64,000 nt of DNA. Origin: Massilia sp. 9I (GTDB lineage: Bacteria > Pseudomonadota > Gammaproteobacteria > Burkholderiales > Burkholderiaceae_D). Where the stretch lies: positions 4,269,834 to 4,333,833 of the forward strand of contig NZ_LR733275.1 of assembly GCF_902506415.1 (NCBI RefSeq), read 5' to 3'. The notes below the pieces were generated by a model. The model did not search any database, had not been told where the DNA came from, and saw nothing but the letters and a program-made list of their open reading frames with translations. Within the stretch, counting starts at the first letter, position 1, and each line of letters starts with the position of its first letter. The position numbers and the translations under genes were made by a program. Of this stretch, positions 26,529 to 34,757 are shown piece after piece.

Positions 26529-27944
26529 TCAGGTCAGACGGCTCTTGGCCATCGGCGGGTTGTCGGCGAAGTAGCGCTTGATGCCCTTGGTGATGGCGTC
26601 GGCCAGCTGGTTCTGGTAGCCGTCGTCGCGCAGCCTGGCCTCTTCGTCAGGGTTCGAGATGAATGCAGTTTCCACCAGAATCGACGGGATGTCAGGCGCC
26701 TTCAGCACGGCGAAGCCGGCCTGCTCGACCGCGGCCTTGTGCAGGCGGTTGATGCCGCCGATCTCGCTCAGCACGGCCTTGCCGAGCTTGAGGCTGTCGT
26801 TGATCTGGGCCGTGGTCGACAGGTCGAGCAGCACGCTGGCGATCTGCTTGTCCTGCACCGCGAAGTTGGCGCCGCCGATCAGGTCGGCCTTGTTCTGGCC
26901 GTCCGCCAGCCAGCGCGCCGCGCTCGAGCTGGCGCCTTTTTCGGACAGCACGAACACCGAGGAGCCGCGCGCCGTCGGCGACACCCAGGCGTCGGCGTGG
27001 ATCGACACGAACAGGTCGGCCTGCACCTTGCGCGCCTTCTGCACGCGCTGGCCGAGCGGCACGAAGTAGTCGCCATCGCGGGTGAGCATGACGCGGGTGT
27101 TGGGCAGCTGCTCCAGCTTGTCCTTCAGGCGCTTGGCCACGGCCAGCACGATGTCCTTCTCGCGGCTGCCGTTGGCGCCGATCGCGCCCGGGTCTTCGCC
27201 GCCATGGCCCGGGTCGAGGGCGATGGTCACCATCCGCACCACCTTCTGCGGCGGCGCCTTCGCGCCTTTCGAGGGCGTCGGCTGCACCGCTTGCGGCGGC
27301 GGAGTACCGTTCAGGGCCGACATCTCGGATTCGAGCTTGGCGATCGCATCCGGGCCGGCGCTGGTCTGGGCCGGGGGCGTGGCCGGCAGCGGCGAAGCCG
27401 GGTTGGCGCTTTCCGCGGCGGCGGCGGTATCAACGGTCCATTCGCCCTTTTCGATCATTGCCGCGATCGGGTCGACCGGCTTGGTCGGATACAGGTCGAA
27501 GATCAGGCGGTGCTGGTAGCCGGCCACCGGTGCCAGCGTGAACACCTGCGGCTTGACGTCTTCCTTCAGGTCGAACACCAGGCGCACCACGTTCGGGCGG
27601 TTCTGGCCGACCCGCACCGCCTTGATGTAGGGGTCGTTCGGCTCGACCTTGGCGACCAGGCTCTTGAGCGTGTTGTTCAGGCCCAGGCCGTCGATGTCGA
27701 CCACCAGGCGCGGCGGATCGGGCACAAGGAAGTGCTGGGTCTTGAGGTCGCTGTCGTTCTCCAGCGTCACGCGGGTGTAGTCGGGCGCGGGCCAGACACG
27801 GACGGCCAGGATCTGCGCGGCGCTGGCCGGCAGCGGCGCAATCACGGACAGCAGCAGCGTGCCGCCGGCCTTGAGCAGGGTGCGGCGGCGCGGCGAACCG
27901 GGAATCAGGGTGTCGGTGGGGTGTAGGCGAGACGGTCGAGGCAT
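26529..27944 (-). CDS. amiC: N-acetylmuramoyl-L-alanine amidase (AmiC-like)
   Basis: 471 residues. The twin-arginine-like signal (RRRTLLKAGGTLLLS) suggests Tat export, as for E. coli AmiA/AmiC. An AMIN domain occupies about residues 45-160, for localisation at the septum. A Pro-rich linker is followed by an Amidase_3 catalytic domain from about 230. Zinc and catalytic residues lie in ALDPGHGGEDPGA (His), SREKDIVLAV (Glu), FVSIHADAW (His) and VLVETAFISN (Glu). It cleaves the peptide stem from peptidoglycan during cell separation. It overlaps tsaE by 40 bases. Confidence 0.95.
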   Translation of the reverse strand: MPRPSRLHPTDTLIPGSPRRRTLLKAGGTLLLSVIAPLPASAAQILAVRVWPAPDYTRVTLENDSDLKTQHFLVPDPPRLVVDIDGLGLNNTLKSLVAKVEPNDPYIKAVRVGQNRPNVVRLVFDLKEDVKPQVFTLAPVAGYQHRLIFDLYPTKPVDPIAAMIEKGEWTVDTAAAAESANPASPLPATPPAQTSAGPDAIAKLESEMSALNGTPPPQAVQPTPSKGAKAPPQKVVRMVTIALDPGHGGEDPGAIGANGSREKDIVLAVAKRLKDKLEQLPNTRVMLTRDGDYFVPLGQRVQKARKVQADLFVSIHADAWVSPTARGSSVFVLSEKGASSSAARWLADGQNKADLIGGANFAVQDKQIASVLLDLSTTAQINDSLKLGKAVLSEIGGINRLHKAAVEQAGFAVLKAPDIPSILVETAFISNPDEEARLRDDGYQNQLADAITKGIKRYFADNPPMAKSRLT

Positions 27945-28393
27945 AGCAGGCCTAGTTGGGACAACGCCTGCAATTCTACCTCACGGCCGAGACCGCTGAC
28001 TTCAAGCAATACGCGGACGTCGGGTGGCGGCAACACCGGTTCGCCCTTTTCGGGCCATTCGACGATGCAGATGTTCTTCCCGTCGAAGTCTTCGCGAAAG
28101 CCCGCGTCGAGGAATTCCTCGGGGCTGGACATCCGGTACAGGTCGTAGTGGATGATGTTGACATCCTGGCCACCCAGCTGCACGCGGTAGGGTTCCGACA
28201 GCGTGTAGGTCGGGCTCTTGACCGTGCCCCGGTGGCCGGCGGCCTGGATCAGCGCGCGCGTGAGCGCCGTCTTGCCCGCACCAAGGTCGCCGTGCAGGTA
28301 GATCACCAGGCCGGGCTGCAAGGCCCGGGCCAGGGCCTGGCCGAGGGCGGCGGTGGCGGATTCGTCGGGCAAGTAGGCTGTGAAGGGCTGCAT
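27905..28393 (-). CDS. tsaE: tRNA threonylcarbamoyladenosine biosynthesis ATPase TsaE
   Basis: 162 residues from MQPFTAYLPDESATAALG; the longer open frame upstream runs antisense through queG and is rejected. P-loop GDLGAGKT, then KSPTYTLSEPY and HYDLYRMSSPEEF are family hallmarks; IVEWPEKG closes the core. It is the ATPase of the TsaBDE complex making t6A37 on ANN-decoding tRNAs, with TsaD encoded at about 43 kb. The tsaE-amiC pairing is common in proteobacteria. Confidence 0.95.
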   Translation of the reverse strand: MQPFTAYLPDESATAALGQALARALQPGLVIYLHGDLGAGKTALTRALIQAAGHRGTVKSPTYTLSEPYRVQLGGQDVNIIHYDLYRMSSPEEFLDAGFREDFDGKNICIVEWPEKGEPVLPPPDVRVLLEVSGLGREVELQALSQLGLLCLDRLAYTPPTP

Positions 28394-28447
28394 CGAATAA
28401 AATACTGGGTTGATTAGCGCGCTCGCGCCGTGTTGTTCCATCCTGCC

Positions 28448-29548
28448 ATGTTGACATCCCCACCCGACCTGTACGCACTTGCCCGCACCATCAAGACATG
28501 GGGCGCGGAGCTCGGTTTCGCCGACGTGCGCATCGCGGACGTCGACCTGGCGCATGCGGAAAGCGGCCTGCAGGCCTGGCTGGACGCCGGTTGCCATGGC
28601 GAGATGGATTATATGGCAAGCCATGGCATGAAGCGTGCGCGCCCTGGCGAACTGGTGCCGGGCACGGTGCGCGCGATCGTGGCGCGCATGGATTACCTGC
28701 CGATGGGGCGCGGCGAAGATTGGCGCGCGCAGGAACACGCGCGCCAGCTCGAACCCGGCGCCGCCGTGGTCTCGGTGTACGCGCGGGGCCGCGATTACCA
28801 TAAAGTGCTGCGCAACCGCCTGCAGGCGCTGGCCGAGAAGGTCAAGGGTGCGGTCGGCGAGCTGGGCTACCGCGTGTTTACCGATTCGGCGCCCGTGATG
28901 GAGCTGCCGCTGGCGGAAAAAGCGGGCCTGGGCTGGCGCGGCAAGCACACGCTGCTGCTGTCGCGCGCGGCCGGCTCGACCTTCTTCATTGGCGAGATCC
29001 TGGTCGACCTGGCGCTGCCCGTGGACCCGCCGACGGGCGCGCATTGCGGCCAGTGCCAGGCCTGCATCGAGGTCTGCCCGACCCAGGCCATCCTCGGCCC
29101 CGGCCGGCTGGACGCGCGGCGCTGCATTTCCTACCTGACCATCGAGCTGAAAGGCAGCATCCCGGAAGAGCTGCGGCCGCTGATCGGCAACCGCATCTAC
29201 GGCTGCGACGACTGCCAGCTGGCCTGCCCCTGGAACAAGTTCGCGCAGCGCGCCAGCCTGCCCGACTTCGACGAGCGCAACGGCCTGGGCGATGCGAGTC
29301 TGGTGGAGCTGTTCGGGTGGGAAGAGGAGGAATTCAACCGCCGGATGGAAGGCAGTCCGATCCGGCGTATCGGCCACGAGCGCTGGCTGCGCAATCTGGC
29401 GGTGGGACTGGGCAATGCTGCCGCGACTGCGGCGGGGAAGGGCGATGCGGCGATCGTCGCGGCCCTGCGCGCCCGCGCCGCGCACCCGTCAAGCCTGGTG
29501 CGCGAGCACGTGGCCTGGGCGCTGGCGCGGCATGGGCTTGAGAGCTGA
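28448..29548 (+). CDS. queG: epoxyqueuosine reductase QueG
   Basis: 366 residues from MLTSPPDLYALARTIK; a Met six codons upstream is also possible. It carries a cobalamin-binding N-terminal half and two [4Fe-4S] motifs (CGQCQACIEVCPTQAI and YGCDDCQLACPWNKF). The segment MELPLAEKAGLGWRGKHT is diagnostic. It catalyses the last step of queuosine synthesis in tRNA. It is divergent from tsaE with only a 54-base gap, so the two promoters must be compact. Confidence 0.96.
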   Translation: MLTSPPDLYALARTIKTWGAELGFADVRIADVDLAHAESGLQAWLDAGCHGEMDYMASHGMKRARPGELVPGTVRAIVARMDYLPMGRGEDWRAQEHARQLEPGAAVVSVYARGRDYHKVLRNRLQALAEKVKGAVGELGYRVFTDSAPVMELPLAEKAGLGWRGKHTLLLSRAAGSTFFIGEILVDLALPVDPPTGAHCGQCQACIEVCPTQAILGPGRLDARRCISYLTIELKGSIPEELRPLIGNRIYGCDDCQLACPWNKFAQRASLPDFDERNGLGDASLVELFGWEEEEFNRRMEGSPIRRIGHERWLRNLAVGLGNAAATAAGKGDAAIVAALRARAAHPSSLVREHVAWALARHGLES

Positions 29549-29551
29549 ACG

Positions 29552-29929
29552 CTATTCGATGCGCTTGAGGCGCAGGCCGGACCAGTCGCCGTCGATCGAG
29601 ATCATCGCCACCGCGGTGATGCCGTTTTCCTTTGCGTAGGCATTGATCGAATCACGGTTGATGTCGGTCGCCTTGGAGGCGGTCTGCTTCAGGTAGGCGA
29701 TCCACAGCGAACCTTTTTCTCCCAGCTTGTCCTTGGCAATCGGCAGGTACTGCTCGAGCTCCTTGCGGTTGAGCACGAACATGAGGATCACGTCGAAGGG
29801 GCCGTCGCCTTCCTTCACGATGGGGGCGGGCATCTGCGCCGCGACGCCCGGGTTGGCCTGGCCATTGAGGATCAGCATCGATTTCGCCGTCCTCAGGAAC
29901 ATCTTGTCTGCAACTGTTTTTTCGCTCAT
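29552..29929 (-). CDS. DUF3052-like small protein
   Basis: 125 residues from MSEKTVADKMFLRTAKSM. The segment GSLWIAYLKQTASKATDINRDSI and the terminal DGDWSGLRLKR resemble DUF3052 proteins, which share a fold of uncertain function. It is soluble with no catalytic motif. The gene converges on queG with a 3-base gap. Confidence 0.7.
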   Translation of the reverse strand: MSEKTVADKMFLRTAKSMLILNGQANPGVAAQMPAPIVKEGDGPFDVILMFVLNRKELEQYLPIAKDKLGEKGSLWIAYLKQTASKATDINRDSINAYAKENGITAVAMISIDGDWSGLRLKRIE

Positions 29930-29957
29930 GAGAATTCCTAAATGCAATAGCTCCGCG

Positions 29958-29974
29958 CGCCACACCGTGTGGCG
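29958..29974. promoter_or_regulatory. 17-base near-palindrome upstream of the DUF3052-like gene
   Basis: CGCCACAC-C-GTGTGGCG, an 8-bp inverted repeat around one central base, about 30 bases ahead of the start codon. It could be an operator or a 5'-UTR hairpin; nothing identifies the binding partner. Confidence 0.35.
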
Positions 29975-30095
29975 GACGCGTCACGTTCCGCTTCATTTTA
30001 CAAGGCTTCCTTCAAATCCTTGGGACGCTTGGCGCGCGTAAATGGAAGGAGGCAACGAGCAATTGAGGGCAAAAAAGACGAACGCAAGGTGGCGT

Positions 30096-30686
30096 TTATT
30101 TCAGCAGGCCGGCGAGCTCGACGGCGGTCTTGACCTGCATCTTGTCGAAGATGTGCGCGCGATGCACTTCGACCGTGCGCATACTGATGCCGAGCTTGTC
30201 GGCGACCACTTTGTTCATCATGCCGGCCAGGATCAGGTCCAGCACTTCGCGCTCGCGCGCCGACAGGGTTGCCAGGCGGGTCTGCACCACGGCCGCGTCC
30301 AGCGCCTTGCGCGAAGCGGCCAGCGCTTCCTCGACGCGGTCCATCAGCACGTTGTCGTTGAAGGGTTTCTCGAAGAAGTCGAAGGCGCCGCGCTTGAGCG
30401 AATCGACCGCCATCGGCACGTCGCCGTGGCCGGTCAGGAAGATCACCGGCAGGCGCGCGATCAGGCCGTTCTTGACCAATTGATCGAACACGGCGACGCC
30501 GTTCATGCCGGGCATGCGCACGTCGAGCAGCACGCAGTCGCCGCCGGCGCCGAGCGCGGCGGACGAGCCGATGGCGTCGAGGAATTCCTCGCCGCTGGCG
30601 TAGCCGCGCGCTTCCAGGCCGCGCGATTGCGCCAGCCAGGCGAGCGCGTCGCGGATGACGTCTTCATCGTCGACGATGTGCAGCAT
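30096..30686 (-). CDS. FixJ/DctR-family response regulator
   Basis: 196 residues from MLHIVDDEDVIRDALAWLAQ. The receiver domain (about 1-120) has the acidic DDE pocket, the phospho-acceptor Asp in CVLLDVRMPGMNG, the conserved Thr in FLTGHGDV and the Lys in FFEKPFND. The LuxR-type HTH follows at about 135-190 (LSAREREVLDLILAG, GISMRTVEVHRAHIF). It sits 52 bases downstream of the sensor kinase gene and is the output of that system. Divergent dctP is a likely target. Confidence 0.93.
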   Translation of the reverse strand: MLHIVDDEDVIRDALAWLAQSRGLEARGYASGEEFLDAIGSSAALGAGGDCVLLDVRMPGMNGVAVFDQLVKNGLIARLPVIFLTGHGDVPMAVDSLKRGAFDFFEKPFNDNVLMDRVEEALAASRKALDAAVVQTRLATLSAREREVLDLILAGMMNKVVADKLGISMRTVEVHRAHIFDKMQVKTAVELAGLLK

Positions 30687-30738
30687 GGGGTGGTCTCCGT
30701 ATATTCTGGTAGTACGCGGCAAGGGCCGCAGGCGGATT

Positions 30739-32745
30739 TTAGCCCAGCGCCCCGTCCGCCGCTTGCGCCGGCAGCGCAAAACTGAACACCGTGCCGCCGT
30801 CCGGGTTCGCCGCATGCGTCAGGGTGCCGCCGTGGAATTCGATCGCGGTGCGGCAGATCGACAGGCCCATGCCCATGCCTTCCGCCTTGGTCGAGTAGAA
30901 AGGCGAGAACAGGCCGGCTGCCACTTCCGGCGCGATGCCGTGGCCGCGGTCGATCACCGAGACCGTCACCATGCCGTCGGCGTGCGCCGCGGCGACGCGC
31001 AGCACGCGCTGCGCCACAGGTGTGTCGACCATGGCCTCGATCGCGTTGCGGGTGAGGTTGAGCAGCACCTGTTCCAGCATCACGCGGTCGGCCAGCACCG
31101 GCGGCAGCTGGGGCGGCAGCTCGACGCGCAAGGTGGCGCCGGCCTGGCGCGCCTGCAGTTCGACCAGCGCGCGCACGCCCTCGACCACGCTGCGGATCGA
31201 AACCGGCTCGCGGCGCGGCTCGCGCTTCTTCACGAATTCGTGCACGCTGCGGATGATCTGGCCAGCGCGCTGCGCCTGCTGGCGCGCCTGCTCCAGCGCA
31301 TGCCGCAGCATGCCGGAATTGACCGGCTCGCCGGATTGTCCGGTGCGCTCCAGCACGTTGAGAGCGCCGGCCGTGTAGCTGGAGATCGCCGCCAGCGGCT
31401 GGTTCAGCTCGTGCGCCAGCATCGAGGACATCTCGCCCATGGTTGCCAGGCGCGCGCTGGTCTCCAGCTTTTCCTGCTGCTGGCGGTTGAGTTCCTCGGC
31501 GCGCTTGCGGTCGGTGATGTCCTGGATCGAACTCATCCAGCCGGTCTGGCGCCCGTCGGCATCGACCAGCGGCGCTTCGTAGACCAGCACCGGCACCCGC
31601 ACCCCGTCGGGGCGCTGGAACACGGTCTCGAACTGGGGCGTGATATTGCCCGACAAAACGCCGCGGAAGCGCTCCTCATAGTCGAGCATGACTTCCGGCG
31701 CCCAGTAGGGCATGGGCGGCTTTTTGCCGACCACTTCCTCCGCCGGCAGACCGACGATCTCGCAGAAAGCGCGGTTGACGTAGGTGACACGGCCCTCCAG
31801 GTCGCGCGCACGCAGGCCGGTGACCAGCGAATTCTCCATCGCGGTGCGGAAGGCCATCTGCTGGCGCAGCGCGCGCTCGGCCGCCAGGGTACGCGAGATG
31901 TGGCGCCACAGCGAGCCCAGGCTCAGCACCAGGCCGAGCGCCAGCACGATCACCGAGCCGACCAGCAAATTCGGCAGCAGCTGGGGCGCGCGCTTGACGC
32001 TGTTGGTGGACAGCACCACCAGCGCGCCCGGCAGGTCGAGCTCGCGCTGGTGGGTATAGACCCCGCGTCCCGGACCGCCCGCGGCGCGGCGGGCGACGGC
32101 GCGCTCGTTGCGGTCGAGCAGGGTCAGGGCATTGTCCTGGGCGAACCACCAGGGCACGGTCTCGTCCAACAGCACCTGCAGGCTGTAGGTGGCGACCAGG
32201 CTGCCCGCCAGCCGGCCGCCGGCGTACAGCGGCAGGTAGTAATCGATCATGCCCGAGGTGGCCGAGGTGGCGCCGTAGGCTTCGCTGTAGCGGCCGCGCC
32301 GGGTCGCGCCGGCCACGTCCGCAGCCAGCCGGGTCGGGGCGGGAAGGGCGGCGGGCGCGTCCAGGCCGTGGTTGGCCAGCACCGCGCCGTCGGGGCCGTA
32401 CCAGACGATGCGCACCAGCTCGTGGCCGTTGTTGAACATCTGCTGGAAGCGCGCCTTCAGCACCTGGGGGGAGGGCGGGCGCGACACCAGGTCGCTGCCC
32501 AGGCTGGCCAGCGCCTCCTCGCTGCGCGCCAGCTCGAAGCGCAGAGTCTGTTCGACCCAGAGCGTATCGGCGATCAGTTGCTCCTGGCGCTCATTGGCTT
32601 CCATCTGGCGCGCCTGCCAGGGCAGCCAGATCAGGACGGCCAGGAACAGCAGCACCAGCAGCACGGGCACCAGCCAGCGCCAGGAGCGCGCGCGCTCGGT
32701 GGCGCCGGCCGGCTCCGGCTGCTGGGCGAACGGAAATTTCATCAA
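30739..32745 (-). CDS. DctS/DctB-like sensor histidine kinase
   Basis: 668 residues. TM1 lies at about 23-42, then a 215-residue periplasmic sensor region and TM2 at about 260-279. A PAS domain follows (about 305-410, ENSLVTGLRARDLEGRVTYVN). The HisKA H-box SSMLAHELNQPLAAIS places the phosphorylated His at 445, and HATPase motifs are NLTRNAIEAM, DRGHGI and GMGMGLSICRT. The architecture matches DctS-type C4-dicarboxylate sensors. The adjacent response regulator and divergent TRAP solute-binding protein support a role in sensing organic acids; the ligand is inferred. Confidence 0.92.
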   Translation of the reverse strand: MMKFPFAQQPEPAGATERARSWRWLVPVLLVLLFLAVLIWLPWQARQMEANERQEQLIADTLWVEQTLRFELARSEEALASLGSDLVSRPPSPQVLKARFQQMFNNGHELVRIVWYGPDGAVLANHGLDAPAALPAPTRLAADVAGATRRGRYSEAYGATSATSGMIDYYLPLYAGGRLAGSLVATYSLQVLLDETVPWWFAQDNALTLLDRNERAVARRAAGGPGRGVYTHQRELDLPGALVVLSTNSVKRAPQLLPNLLVGSVIVLALGLVLSLGSLWRHISRTLAAERALRQQMAFRTAMENSLVTGLRARDLEGRVTYVNRAFCEIVGLPAEEVVGKKPPMPYWAPEVMLDYEERFRGVLSGNITPQFETVFQRPDGVRVPVLVYEAPLVDADGRQTGWMSSIQDITDRKRAEELNRQQQEKLETSARLATMGEMSSMLAHELNQPLAAISSYTAGALNVLERTGQSGEPVNSGMLRHALEQARQQAQRAGQIIRSVHEFVKKREPRREPVSIRSVVEGVRALVELQARQAGATLRVELPPQLPPVLADRVMLEQVLLNLTRNAIEAMVDTPVAQRVLRVAAAHADGMVTVSVIDRGHGIAPEVAAGLFSPFYSTKAEGMGMGLSICRTAIEFHGGTLTHAANPDGGTVFSFALPAQAADGALG

Positions 32746-32852
32746 GACTCCGGTTTTCGTTACACTGTCGGGCTATTGTGGAAGTCCACGATGGTGCAGC
32801 GGCGAACTGCCGCGCAGACTGGTCCCATCCATCATATTCCCGTTCCCGCCCC

Positions 32853-33851
32853 ATGAACCGAACCGCCCTGCGAATGACCGCCCTGTCCCTGGTGCTTGCC
32901 CTGGCAAGCCACGGCGCATGGGCGCAGGCGCCGATCGTCATCAAGTTCAGCCACGTGGTCGCGCCGGACACGCCCAAGGGGCGCGCCGCCGAACGCTTCA
33001 AGCAGCTGGCCGAACAGATGACCGGGGGCCGGGTGAAGGTGGAAGTCTACCCGAACAGCCAGCTCTACAGGGACCGCGAGGAACTCGAAGCACTGCAGCT
33101 GGGCGCGGTGCAGATGCTGGCGCCCTCGCTGGCCAAGTTCTCGCCGCTGGGCGTGAAGGAATTCGAGGCCTTCGACCTGCCCTACATCTTCCCGTCCAAG
33201 CAGGCCCTGTATGCCGTGACCGAGGGCCGCCTCGGGCGCGGCCTGCTGCGCAAGCTCGAACCGAAGGGCATTACCGGCCTGGCCTACTGGGACAATGGTT
33301 TCAAGGTGATGTCGGCGAACAAGCCGCTCTTGACGCCGGCCGACTTCCGCGGCCTGCGCATGCGCATCCAGGCTTCCAAGGTGCTGGACGCGCAGATGCG
33401 CGCCCTCGGCGCCCAGCCGGTAGCGCTGGCCTTCTCGGAAACCGCGCCCGCCCTGCGCGATGGCGTGGTCGAAGGCACCGAGAACCCGCCCTCGAACATG
33501 TTCACCCAGCGCATGCACGAGTCGCAGAAGCACTTGACGGTGTCGAACCACGGCTATCTGGGTTACGCCGTGATCGTCAACAAGAAGTTCTGGGACGGCC
33601 TGCCGGGCGACATCCGCAAGACCCTGGAGCGGGCGATGGAGCAAGCGACCGTCTATGAAAAGACCATCGCCCAACGCACCAACGACGCGGCGCTGGAATC
33701 GATCCGGCGCGCCGGCACCACCACCATCCATACGCTTACGCCGCAGCAGCAGGCCGAGTGGCGGCGCGCGCTGCAGCCGGTGTACACGCAAATGGAAGAG
33801 CGCATCGGCAAGGACGTGGTGCAGGCGATCCGGCGCGAAGCGAATCCTTGA
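32853..33851 (+). CDS. dctP: TRAP-type C4-dicarboxylate solute-binding protein DctP
   Basis: 332 residues from MNRTALRMTALSLVLALAS, a signal peptide ending WAQ. The DctP family core is IVIKFSHVVAPDTPKG, NSQLYRDREELEALQLGAVQM, FDLPYIFPS and the binding-site Arg in LRMRIQASKVLDAQM. It captures dicarboxylates in the periplasm. The membrane subunits DctQ and DctM normally follow, but here no dctQ or dctM is present downstream. Divergent from the DctSR-like pair by 107 bases. It could feed a transporter encoded elsewhere or present ligand to the kinase. Confidence 0.92.
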   Translation: MNRTALRMTALSLVLALASHGAWAQAPIVIKFSHVVAPDTPKGRAAERFKQLAEQMTGGRVKVEVYPNSQLYRDREELEALQLGAVQMLAPSLAKFSPLGVKEFEAFDLPYIFPSKQALYAVTEGRLGRGLLRKLEPKGITGLAYWDNGFKVMSANKPLLTPADFRGLRMRIQASKVLDAQMRALGAQPVALAFSETAPALRDGVVEGTENPPSNMFTQRMHESQKHLTVSNHGYLGYAVIVNKKFWDGLPGDIRKTLERAMEQATVYEKTIAQRTNDAALESIRRAGTTTIHTLTPQQQAEWRRALQPVYTQMEERIGKDVVQAIRREANP

Positions 33852-34029
33852 AGCGTCTTTCATGACAGCCGCATGACAGGGGAAAGCGCAGCTGAAGCGA
33901 ACGCTCATGCGATTTCTTCATAACTAAAATAATTTTTGTAATGTGGTCAAAAAGATACGCTTGCGTAGGGAGCTTGCGTTATGATGGGGCCTTCTCGCAC
34001 TCACATGGTGCGTACGCGAACAGAACACA

Positions 34030-34176
34030 CACGGTTTTGGGGAGCATAGATAAAATCACGGTAATCCATACCGGAGACAAATCGAGGAGACACACGTTTT
34101 ACAGAAGCCGTTAGCACTGCTAAACGGCCGGGGACGTGACCCGAATTGGAGCGCACCTGAGGGTGCGCTTTTTTTT
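34030..34176 (+). ncRNA. candidate structured small RNA or long structured 3' UTR
   Basis: A run of hairpins with no reading frame: CGGTA-ATCCA-TACCG (34059-34073), then GCCGTT-AGCA/TGCT-AACGGC (34107-34128), then an intrinsic terminator (34150-34176). A repeated ACACACG(G)TTTT motif occurs at about 34027 and 34091. The true 5' end cannot be seen and no known RNA family is recognised. It may be a stand-alone sRNA from a promoter near 33980 or the 3' end of the dctP transcript. Confidence 0.35.
34150..34176 (+). terminator. Rho-independent terminator
   Basis: AGCGCACC/GGTGCGCT stem with TGAG loop followed by eight T residues. It ends whatever transcript crosses 34.0-34.15 kb. Confidence 0.92.
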
Positions 34177-34232
34177 CGTCCGCGCCCCTGCCAGGACTGG
34201 CAGGGCGCCATCCCAGCGGTTAAGATGAAGGG

Positions 34233-34757
34233 ATGAAGAACGACCCGGCCAGCACCTTGTTCAACGCCATTGTCCCCGCGGCATTCGGCGCCATCGGCAT
34301 CCGTACCCAGGACGAACGCGTGCGCGAGCTGGTGTATCTGCCGCCCTCGTTCGAGGAAAAGGCCGGCGACAACGAGGTCGCGATGCTCGCCGCGCAACAG
34401 GTCGCGCAGTACCTGCAAGACCCCGATTTCCGCTTCGAGCTGCCGCTGGTCGAGGCCGGCACCGATTTCCAGCGCCGCGTCTGGGGCGAGATCTCGGCCA
34501 TCCCGCGCGGCAGCGTCAAGACCTATGGCCAGCTGGCCAAGACGATCGCCTCCGCGCCGCGCGCGGTCGGCCAGGCCTGCGGCGCGAACTGGTTCCCATT
34601 GATCATTCCCTGCCACCGCGTGACCGCCTCCGGCGGCCTGGGCGGCTTCTCGAACCAGGACGACGAAAACGGTTTCCACCTTTCGGTCAAGCGCTGGCTG
34701 CTGCGCCACGAAGGCGCCACCGCATCCCCATGGCAGCAGCAATCGATCTGGGACTGA
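34233..34757 (+). CDS. ogt: methylated-DNA-[protein]-cysteine S-methyltransferase
   Basis: 174 residues; the active-site motif IIPCHRV places the methyl-acceptor Cys at 127. The DNA-binding helix-turn-helix is the preceding GSVKTYGQLAKTIASAPRAVGQACGANWFP (about 93-123). It repairs O6-alkylguanine and O4-alkylthymine in a suicide reaction. It lacks an Ada-type N-terminal regulatory domain, hence Ogt type. The 3' end overlaps xerD by 28 bases. Confidence 0.93.
   Translation: MKNDPASTLFNAIVPAAFGAIGIRTQDERVRELVYLPPSFEEKAGDNEVAMLAAQQVAQYLQDPDFRFELPLVEAGTDFQRRVWGEISAIPRGSVKTYGQLAKTIASAPRAVGQACGANWFPLIIPCHRVTASGGLGGFSNQDDENGFHLSVKRWLLRHEGATASPWQQQSIWD

Larger units (their letters stand above)
33852..34232. 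other. gene-free stretch downstream of dctP
   Basis: 381 bases without a credible ORF. The first 130 bases contain A/T-rich sequence with GCTTGCG direct repeats around 33959-33975 and a TATGAT hexamer near 33979. The rest is structured and ends in a strong terminator (see neighbouring entries). The distance from dctP (300 bases to the terminator) is longer than expected for a plain 3' UTR. Confidence 0.5.

Noticed and set aside
27905..29485. 526-codon minus-strand extension of tsaE
   Set aside because: The extra N-terminal part is antisense to queG; the tsaE family start at 28393 gives normal length.
30655..32856. 733-codon plus-strand frame across the sensor kinase
   Set aside because: Antisense shadow of the DctS-like kinase, which has H, N and G boxes in order.
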